From: Clostridiales bacterium
GTDB taxonomy: Bacteria; Bacillota; Clostridia; Oscillospirales; Oscillospiraceae
Assembly: GCA_004553545.1 (NCBI GenBank)
Contig: SFLD01000056.1
Coordinates: 1 to 11,959, forward strand
Reading direction: 5' to 3'
Length of the DNA stretch: 11,959 bases
A model generated the notes under the pieces. It had not been told where the DNA came from. It saw only the letters and a program-made list of their open reading frames with translations, and ran no database searches. Positions 5,912 through 10,416 of this stretch are shown here, piece by piece; position 1 is the first letter of the stretch; each line of letters begins with the position of its first letter. The position numbers and the translations under genes were made by a program.

Positions 5912-6838
5912 TCAGCGCAGGTACTTTCCGGCGTCCTTCTCCAGCGACTGCCACACGGGGTAGCTGGCGCCGTTCTCGTCGAAGAAGCGCTTCAGGTCCC
6001 GGTTCAGGGCGCTCATCTCCTCCACCGCGTTCATGGCGTGGTCGGAGGCGCAGATCTTCCCCAGGCTGGTGGCGCACATGAGCCGGAAAAAGCGCAGGCA
6101 GGTCTTGCGATAGGCGGCGCCCTCAAAGTCGGTGTCCTCCTTGGGCAGGATGGCGTGGCCGGCATTCCGGATGGCGCGGTAGCCCTCGATATTGGCGTCG
6201 ATCAGGCGACTCAGGTAGGCCGTGTTGCCCTTGAGCTTTTTCAGGTCGCCATCCGTTTTATAGCAGGCGAAGGCCGCCGGCAGCACGAAGGCCGCGTGGC
6301 AGAGGAGGTAGTCCCCCATGTTGGGCTCATAGGCCACCTTATACTTGTTGCCCTGGAAGATCCGGCCGATGAGCGCCTCGTTGGAAGGCGCGCCCGCCAG
6401 CTGGCCGATGGTGATCTTCCTGAGGTCGATGGACGCCACGTGATCCCTCTCCCGATGGCCTGCCGCGGACGCGAAGGCGAAGAGCACGTTCTTCCCCGGC
6501 AGCGAGGCGGCCAGGGCGTCGGCCCGCACGTCGTTGCCCACGAAGACGAGGTTTTCCGTGGGGTTCATTCGCAGGATCTCCCGGACCGAGTCCAGCTGCG
6601 TGTAGCGGGTGACCACAAAGATCACGTCGTAGCGGTCCTCCGGCCGGAGCTCCGTCACCACTGGGATGCGGCTGACGGACATCCTGGGGGAGAACTTGTC
6701 CTTGATCCGCAGACCGTTCCGCCGGATCTCCTCCCCCCAGGCCCCCCGGGCCAGCAGTGTGACATCCTTCCCGGCCCGGAACAGATTCCTCGCCAGGTTG
6801 CAGCCCAGCACACCCGCGCCGAATACCAGAATTTTCAT
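5912..6838 (-). CDS. PanE/ApbA-like NAD(P)-dependent reductase (ketopantoate reductase family)
   Basis: 308 aa. The N-terminal Rossmann domain starts at once: MKILVFGAGVLGCNLA, with GAGVLG at 7-12, then the second strand TLLARG (27-32), where the Arg suggests NADPH. Fold and length fit the PanE/ApbA family. The usual catalytic features of true ketopantoate reductase are not obvious: the QNG loop position reads GNDVRAD (101-107), and the region of the catalytic Lys reads MGDYLLCHAAFVLP (174-187). I therefore do not call it PanE; the substrate is unknown. The start is ATG 6836-6838 with GGGAGG eight bases upstream; an in-frame ATG at 6877 would add 13 residues ahead of the Rossmann strand, without a matching ribosome site. 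Confidence 0.88.
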   Translation of the reverse strand: MKILVFGAGVLGCNLARNLFRAGKDVTLLARGAWGEEIRRNGLRIKDKFSPRMSVSRIPVVTELRPEDRYDVIFVVTRYTQLDSVREILRMNPTENLVFVGNDVRADALAASLPGKNVLFAFASAAGHRERDHVASIDLRKITIGQLAGAPSNEALIGRIFQGNKYKVAYEPNMGDYLLCHAAFVLPAAFACYKTDGDLKKLKGNTAYLSRLIDANIEGYRAIRNAGHAILPKEDTDFEGAAYRKTCLRFFRLMCATSLGKICASDHAMNAVEEMSALNRDLKRFFDENGASYPVWQSLEKDAGKYLR

Positions 6839-6945
6839 CTTGAAGCCTCCCATTTCGAAAAAATGAGTCCTTGCCACCCCGCCGCAGTTAGTTCACGCTA
6901 ACTGCGGCGCTTTCAAAAAGCCGCGTCCGGCGGCAGTTTTTTGCA
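6839..6945 (-). promoter_or_regulatory. Structured 5' leader of the PanE-like/GNAT operon
   Basis: About 107 nt from the promoter to the start codon. In transcript order it holds GCCGC-cggac-GCGGC followed by TTTTT (plus 6915-6934, a weak terminator shape), then a perfect 11-bp hairpin GCCGCAGTTAG / CTAACTGCGGC with a 6-nt loop (6881-6908). GCGGC of the first can pair instead with GCCGC of the second, so the two are mutually exclusive. No known riboswitch or T-box core is seen. Confidence 0.5.
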
Positions 6946-6951
6946 GGAAGG

Positions 6952-6980
6952 ATTATACCAGCTTTTCCCCCAGGATGCAA
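6952..6980 (-). promoter_or_regulatory. Sigma-A promoter of the PanE-like/GNAT operon
   Basis: On minus: -35 TTGCAT (6980-6975), 17-base spacer, -10 TATAAT (6957-6952) preceded by TGG. The surrounding 20 bases match the pyridoxamine kinase promoter at 17 positions (6951-6970 against 5061-5080). Confidence 0.85.
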
Positions 6981-7011
6981 GGGCAGCGGGCGCGATCTCC
7001 CGGGTCAAACG

Positions 7012-7072
7012 GAAAAATTGGCAGACACGATAGCCCTCCGTTCCACTCCGCAAGGGCAGAGGGCATCCCCCA
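7012..7072 (+). pseudogene. Decayed tRNA-Leu gene
   Basis: Gapless match of 7015-7061 to tRNA-Leu 5134-5180: 38 of 47 bases, including 17 in a row (AAATTGGCAGACACGAT) and TCCGCAAGGG of the variable arm. The anticodon stem no longer pairs (ATAGC against TCCAC), the T-loop TTCAAG is gone, and no acceptor stem or plus-strand -10 remains. It is therefore not a working tRNA. Confidence 0.75.
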
Positions 7073-7083
7073 GCCGCAGCAAA

Positions 7084-7109
7084 ACGCCGCCGGAGCGCTC
7101 CGGCGGCGT
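7084..7109 (-). terminator. Terminator of gpr
   Basis: Perfect 26-bp palindrome; each half reads ACGCCGCCGGAGC in its own direction. On minus it is followed by TTTTGC and lies 42 bases past the gpr stop. A second, AT-rich palindrome sits between it and gpr (7111-7130: TTCTTAAT-ttta-ATTAAGAA). The AACGCCGCCG flank is shared with the tRNA-Leu terminator. Confidence 0.75.
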
Positions 7110-7151
7110 CTTCTTAATTTTAATTAAGAAATGGGATCCCCCATCACGCCC

Positions 7152-8057
7152 TCACCCCAGCAGGGAGGTGATGGCGTCCAGGTCCAGGTCCTGGAGGGCC
7201 CAGGTGAGGGCATAGCCCAGGACCCGGCCCAGCTCCCGGACCTGGCGGTCGATGTCCCGGGGGGTGACGGTCATGCCCTGCTGCTTCTCCTTTAATAGGC
7301 CCTGCCAGTCCGGGACCCCGGCGCTCTCCAGAAGGTCCGCCGCCAACGTCCAGGCGTCCACCACCGTGGGGACCCCCAGGGCGTAGACTGGGACGCCCAG
7401 GCTCTCCTTCGTCAGGGCCGCGCGGTGGTTCCCCACGCCGGAGCCCGGGGCGATGCCGGTATCCGAGAGCTGGACGGTGGTGCAGACCCGGCCCGGTTTC
7501 CGGGCCGCCAGGGCGTCCACCGCGATGACGCAGTCCGGCCGCAGCTCCCGGACCAGGGCGGAGACCGCCTCCGCCGACTCCACCCCCGTGTCCCCCAGGA
7601 CCCCGGCGGCAAAGGCCGAGACCTGCCGGAAGCCGGAGAACTGCCGGGGCAGGGAGGCCATCAGGTGCCGGGTGACGAGAAGATTCCGCAGGGTCTCCGG
7701 CCCCACGGCGTCCGCCGTCATGGCGGCGTTGCCGAGGCCCACCACCAGGACCGAGCCCTCCTCCGGCAAAAGGTCCCGCAGGAGCTGGCCCAGGCCCTCC
7801 ACCGCCCGGGGGAAGAAGCCCTCCTCCCGCTGCCAGTAGGCGGTGAGGTCCAGGGTCAGGTACGTGCCCACGGGCTTGCCCAGGGCCTCCGCGCCCCGTG
7901 GGTCCAGGATCTCCACCCGGGTGACGCTCTGGCCCTCCCAGCGCTCCGTCCGGGCCCGGACGCCGGGGAGCTTCGTGGTCTCCGCCGCCCCCTCCCGCCA
8001 GAGCTCCTGGGCCTCCAGGGCCAGGTCTGTGCGCTTGCCCATCGGCATCCCCTCCAT
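7152..8057 (-). CDS. gpr: GPR germination endopeptidase (spore protease)
   Basis: 301 aa. Degrades small acid-soluble spore proteins during germination; made as a zymogen in the forespore. Landmarks: KRTDLALEA at 8-16, matching the autoprocessing region of the family; VVGLGNAAMTADAVGP at 105-120; VIAVDALAAR at 177-186; GVPTVVDAWTLAADL near 228-242. Asp116 and Asp181 correspond to the two aspartates considered catalytic in peptidase family A25. Start ATG 8055-8057 with AAAGGGGG eight bases upstream; ATG 8040-8042 with GGAGGGG is also plausible and would leave almost no propeptide. No sigma-A promoter is seen; GCATA (8137-8133) and AAAGCTA (8115-8109) with a 17-base gap weakly resemble a sigma-G site, expected for gpr. 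Confidence 0.93.
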   Translation of the reverse strand: MEGMPMGKRTDLALEAQELWREGAAETTKLPGVRARTERWEGQSVTRVEILDPRGAEALGKPVGTYLTLDLTAYWQREEGFFPRAVEGLGQLLRDLLPEEGSVLVVGLGNAAMTADAVGPETLRNLLVTRHLMASLPRQFSGFRQVSAFAAGVLGDTGVESAEAVSALVRELRPDCVIAVDALAARKPGRVCTTVQLSDTGIAPGSGVGNHRAALTKESLGVPVYALGVPTVVDAWTLAADLLESAGVPDWQGLLKEKQQGMTVTPRDIDRQVRELGRVLGYALTWALQDLDLDAITSLLG

Positions 8058-8166
8058 GGAAGTGCCCCCTTTCCGTGCCTGCCGGCACAAAATCTTGTGG
8101 CTTTGCCCTAGCTTTTGCGGCGGGAGGTACAATATGCAAAAATCGGAGAAAAATTTCAAAAAAGGC

Positions 8167-8195
8167 TTGCTTTTTATAGGAAGTGCTGTTAAAAT
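8167..8195 (+). promoter_or_regulatory. Sigma-A promoter of rpsT
   Basis: -35 TTGCTT (8167-8172), 17-base spacer, -10 TAAAAT (8190-8195) with extended -10 TGT. Leader of about 50 nt. Confidence 0.75.
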
Positions 8196-8253
8196 ATCAT
8201 TCTGCACGGTGGCTTTTCGCCGGCCGTGGATTTTGCCGAAGGAGGTGTTTGGT

Positions 8254-8517
8254 TTGCCGAATATCAAGTCTGCCAAGAAGCGCGTTCTGATCGCCGAGGC
8301 GAGAAACGCCCGCAACAAGGCTGAGAAGTCCGCACTCAAGACCGCCATCAAGAAGTTCGAGGGCGCTGCCGCAGAAGGCAATCGCACCGAGGCCGATGGC
8401 GCATACAAGGTTGCGGTCAAGAAGGTCGATCAGGCTGTGGCGAAGGGCATTCTTCACAAGAATACCGCCGCTCACCGCAAGAGCGCCATGACTCTGAAGC
8501 TCAACCAGCTGGGCTGA
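8254..8517 (+). CDS. rpsT: 30S ribosomal protein S20
   Basis: 87 aa, close to the family norm. Binds 16S rRNA early in 30S assembly. The N-terminus (M)PNIKSAKKRVLIAEARNARN is the S20 signature, the protein is Lys/Ala-rich and helical, and it ends HRKSAMTLKLNQLG. The start is a TTG at 8254-8256, chosen because residues 2 on match the conserved PNIKSAKKR and a near-perfect AAGGAGGT lies seven bases upstream. TTG starts are common for rpsT. It is monocistronic: own promoter at 8167 and terminator at 8533, divergent from gpr. Confidence 0.97.
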   Translation: MPNIKSAKKRVLIAEARNARNKAEKSALKTAIKKFEGAAAEGNRTEADGAYKVAVKKVDQAVAKGILHKNTAAHRKSAMTLKLNQLG

Positions 8518-8532
8518 GGCCCGTTTACAGGG

Positions 8533-8562
8533 AAAGGACATCCGACCGGATGTCCTTTTTTT
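8533..8562 (+). terminator. Terminator of rpsT
   Basis: Perfect 11-bp stem AAAGGACATCC (8533-8543) / GGATGTCCTTT (8548-8558), loop GACC, with a T-run to 8562. Confidence 0.9.
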
Positions 8563-8618
8563 GTTGAGAGCGCCCGCAGGGGACGGCCCTCTCCCATCCC
8601 CATTCACAGGAGGTCACG

Positions 8619-9032
8619 ATGAACATTCTTATCATGGACGGCCAGGGCGGGCGGCTGGGGAGCCTGCTGGTGGAGGCCATCCGCCAGCGCTTCCCCCAGG
8701 TCTATCTCTCCGCCGTGGGCACCAACGCCATGGCGGCCGCCGCCATGAAGAAGGCCGGGGCCCATCAGGCGGCCAGCGGCGAGAATCCCACCCTGGTGGC
8801 CTGCCGGAAGGCGGACGTCATCATCGGCCCCATCGGCATCGTCATCGCGGACGCCCTCTTCGGCGAGGTGACGCCCCGGATGGCGGCGGCGGTGGGCCAG
8901 GCGGAGGCCATCCGCATCCTCATCCCCATGAACCGCTGCGAGAACCTGGTGGCCGGGGTGCCGGACCTGAGTCTCAGCGTACTGGCGGAGGACGTGCTGG
9001 CGAAGCTCGCCGGCATCCTGGGGCAAAACTGA
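8619..9032 (+). CDS. DUF3842 family protein
   Basis: 137 aa, function unknown. The N-terminus MNILIMDGQGGRLGSLLVEAI is the hallmark of DUF3842, small proteins common in Clostridia; the strand-GxGGxxG-helix form suggests a Rossmann-like nucleotide-binding fold. Later segments DVIIGPIGIVIADALFGEVT and ILIPMNRCENLVAGV are also family-like. Start ATG 8619 with AGGAGGT ending five bases upstream. I see no promoter in the 56 bases after the rpsT terminator, so it may depend on readthrough. An ECF S component gene follows after 220 bases with its own promoter. Confidence 0.85.
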   Translation: MNILIMDGQGGRLGSLLVEAIRQRFPQVYLSAVGTNAMAAAAMKKAGAHQAASGENPTLVACRKADVIIGPIGIVIADALFGEVTPRMAAAVGQAEAIRILIPMNRCENLVAGVPDLSLSVLAEDVLAKLAGILGQN

Positions 9033-9035
9033 CCC

Positions 9036-9064
9036 TTGCCTTTTCCCCGGAACTGTGGTATCCT
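9036..9064 (+). promoter_or_regulatory. Candidate promoter of the ECF S-component gene
   Basis: -35 TTGCCT (9036-9041), 17-base spacer, -10 TATCCT (9059-9064) preceded by TGG. The -10 is imperfect, but the geometry matches the other promoters here. Confidence 0.6.
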
Positions 9065-9069
9065 TTCCT

Positions 9070-9216
9070 GGCCGCTCAGAAGGGCGGCGGGGGAGCAGAA
9101 GCTCCCGTTCCCGGGCGAAGGGAGGCCGTTCCTCCCGCTGACAGTTCTATTTTCATTCTCAAGAGATACCAGAAGGTGTCTGCCATCCCCAGCAGGGGAG
9201 GCAGGCACCTTTTTTC
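9070..9216 (+). promoter_or_regulatory. Terminator-containing 5' leader of the ECF S-component gene (possible riboswitch)
   Basis: Hairpins in order: GGGAGC-agaa-GCTCCC (9091-9106), GGGAGG-ccgtt-CCTCCC (9120-9136), then the strong terminator at 9173-9215. AGAAGGT (9171-9177), part of the terminator's 5' arm, can instead pair with ACCTTCT (9247-9253) next to the ATG. I checked by eye for TPP, FMN, THF, cobalamin, preQ1, ZTP and T-box cores and recognised none. Confidence 0.55.
9173..9215 (+). terminator. Strong intrinsic terminator just before the ECF S-component gene
   Basis: 12-bp stem AAGGTGTCTGCC (9173-9184) / GGCAGGCACCTT (9200-9211) with one G-T pair, capped by TCCCC-agca-GGGGA, then T6. 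No promoter lies between it and the start codon 39 bases on, so expression must pass through it. Confidence 0.88.
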
Positions 9217-9253
9217 GGCGCTGCGCCCCGCCTCGGTACGGAAAGGACCTTCT

Positions 9254-9790
9254 ATGAACCGTTCCCTCACTCTCCGCCGCCTGGCCTACTCGGCCTTGGC
9301 CCTGGCCCTCTGCCTGGTGCTGCCCTTCCTGACGGGGCAGATCCCCCAGATCGGCCAGATGCTCCTGCCCATGCACCTGCCGGTGCTCCTCTGCGGCTTC
9401 CTCTGCTCCTGGCAGTGGGGCCTGGCGGTGGGCTTCCTGGCCCCGCTGCTGCGCTCGGCCCTCTTCCACATGCCGGTCTTCTATCCCATGGCCCTCTGCA
9501 TGGCCTTTGAGATGGCGGCCTACGGCGCCCTCTGCGGCTGGCTCTACCGCCGCCTGCCCCGGCGGAAGAGCAGCCTGTACCTGGCCCTCATCGGCGCCAT
9601 GATCGGCGGCCGCCTGGTCTGGGGCGCGGCGCGCTTCCTCTGCGCGGGGCTGCAGCCCTCCGCCTTCGGCTTCACCGCCTTCTGGGCCGGAGCCGTCACC
9701 AGCGCCGTGCCGGGCATCATCCTGCAGCTGGTCCTGGTGCCCATCCTGGTGATGGCCCTGGAAAAGGCCCATCTCAGCGCCCGGGAGTAA
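9254..9790 (+). CDS. ECF transporter S component (substrate-binding membrane subunit), substrate unknown
   Basis: 178 aa, about six hydrophobic segments. S components bind a vitamin or trace nutrient and work with the shared EcfA-EcfA'-EcfT module, which is not in this window. Family-like features are the small-residue-rich first helix (RRLAYSALALALCLVLP, 9-24), which in S components carries the AxxxA contact with EcfT; the loop GQIPQIGQMLLPMHLPVLLCG (29-49); and APLLRSALFHMPVFYP (63-78). Substrate cannot be read from sequence. Start ATG 9254 with GGAAAGGA eight bases upstream. It sits behind a terminator-bearing leader, as vitamin-regulated S-component genes often do. Confidence 0.85.
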   Translation: MNRSLTLRRLAYSALALALCLVLPFLTGQIPQIGQMLLPMHLPVLLCGFLCSWQWGLAVGFLAPLLRSALFHMPVFYPMALCMAFEMAAYGALCGWLYRRLPRRKSSLYLALIGAMIGGRLVWGAARFLCAGLQPSAFGFTAFWAGAVTSAVPGIILQLVLVPILVMALEKAHLSARE

Positions 9791-9814
9791 GTGCAAAATC
9801 CCCCGTTTTCGCTC

Positions 9815-9843
9815 TTTACAACGGGGAAAATGTATGGTATGCT
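9815..9843 (+). promoter_or_regulatory. Candidate sigma-A promoter of rpsO
   Basis: -35 TTTACA (9815-9820), 17-base spacer, -10 TATGCT (9838-9843) preceded by TGG. The leader of about 100 nt starts with a hairpin, CGCAC-gccaat-GTGCG (9849-9864). S15 represses its own mRNA through leader structure in several bacteria, so this leader may do the same. Confidence 0.65.
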
Positions 9844-9949
9844 TGCTTCGCACGCCAATGTGCGTGGTTCCCGTCGGCTTCGCTTTTTGGCTCCACCGGC
9901 CGGAGGCGCAGCCGCCCGGGGAAACATTTTTGAAAGGTGGAAACACACT

Positions 9950-10216
9950 ATGCTTCGCAAGGAACAGAAGACCGAGATCATCGACGCCAACCGCACTCAC
10001 GAGAACGACACCGGTTCCCCCGAGGTCCAGGTCGCGATCCTCACCCGCCGCATCCAGGATCTCACCGCTCACCTGCAGAAGAACCCCCAGGACAAGCACT
10101 CTGCCCGGGGCCTCTACAAGATGATCGGTAAGCGCCGCAGCCTGCTGGACTACCTCCAGCGCAAGGATGTGGAGCGCTATCGTGCGCTCATCGCCAAGCT
10201 GGGCATCCGCAAGTAA
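9950..10216 (+). CDS. rpsO: 30S ribosomal protein S15
   Basis: 88 aa, the usual length. A primary binder of the central domain of 16S rRNA. MLRKEQKTEIIDANRTHENDTG and GSPEVQVAILTRRI are the S15 signature; the RNA-contact segment HSARGLYKMIGKRRSLLDYL and the end RYRALIAKLGIRK are intact. Start ATG 9950 with AAAGGTGG nine bases upstream. It precedes pnp, the conserved bacterial order, but a strong terminator separates them here. Confidence 0.98.
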   Translation: MLRKEQKTEIIDANRTHENDTGSPEVQVAILTRRIQDLTAHLQKNPQDKHSARGLYKMIGKRRSLLDYLQRKDVERYRALIAKLGIRK

Positions 10217-10226
10217 TTGCCGGAAC

Positions 10227-10260
10227 GGGTGACGGAGGGTCTGCCTCCGTCACCCTTTTC
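10227..10260 (+). terminator. Terminator of rpsO
   Basis: Perfect 12-bp stem GGGTGACGGAGG (10227-10238) / CCTCCGTCACCC (10244-10255), loop GTCTG, then TTTTC. The T-run is short, so some readthrough into pnp is likely. Confidence 0.85.
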
Positions 10261-10317
10261 TGCCATTTCCCCCCGCGTTTTCCTCCCCCCGCGCCCGGGC
10301 GGGAGAGGCGTCTTTTT

Positions 10318-10365
10318 GTGTTTGAAACAGCGCCGGAGCGCCCTCTCCGACCCCGTTTCAAATAC
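10318..10365 (+). promoter_or_regulatory. Long stem-loop in the pnp leader
   Basis: GTGTTTGAAAC (10318-10328) pairs with GTTTCAAATAC (10355-10365), 11 bp with one G-T pair; inside is GCGC-cgga-GCGC (10330-10341). An alternative pairing joins GGAGAGGCG (10302-10310) with CGCCCTCTCC (10339-10348). No sigma-A promoter is visible between the rpsO terminator and pnp. In E. coli a pnp leader stem is the site of RNase III cleavage and autoregulation; a similar role here is inference. Confidence 0.45.
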
Positions 10366-10416
10366 GAAAAGCCCGCTCCTGGCCCGGAAACACTTCCAAA
10401 GAAAAGGAGAAAAATT

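Noticed and set aside
6839..6945. T-box leader for the PanE-like operon
   Set aside because: Too short and lacks the conserved T-box sequence; the nearby tRNA relic is a separate plus-strand feature.
7012..7072. A working tRNA with a new anticodon (TCC at the equivalent position)
   Set aside because: The anticodon stem does not pair, the T-loop is lost and there is no acceptor stem or plus-strand promoter.
9051..9170. GAACTGT/ACAGTTC and GGTATC/GATACC crossing pairs that suggest a pseudoknot
   Set aside because: The 5' strands overlap the candidate -10 box, so they would be absent from the proposed transcript; only a readthrough RNA could form them.
9796..9830. CCCCGTT/AACGGGG hairpin as terminator of the ECF S gene
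   Set aside because: No T-run follows on plus and its 3' arm overlaps the rpsO promoter; possible but unsupported.
8765..10099. A 444-codon minus-strand frame across DUF3842, the ECF S gene and the start of rpsO
   Set aside because: Crosses three real genes and their signals; low-complexity composition and no initiation site.
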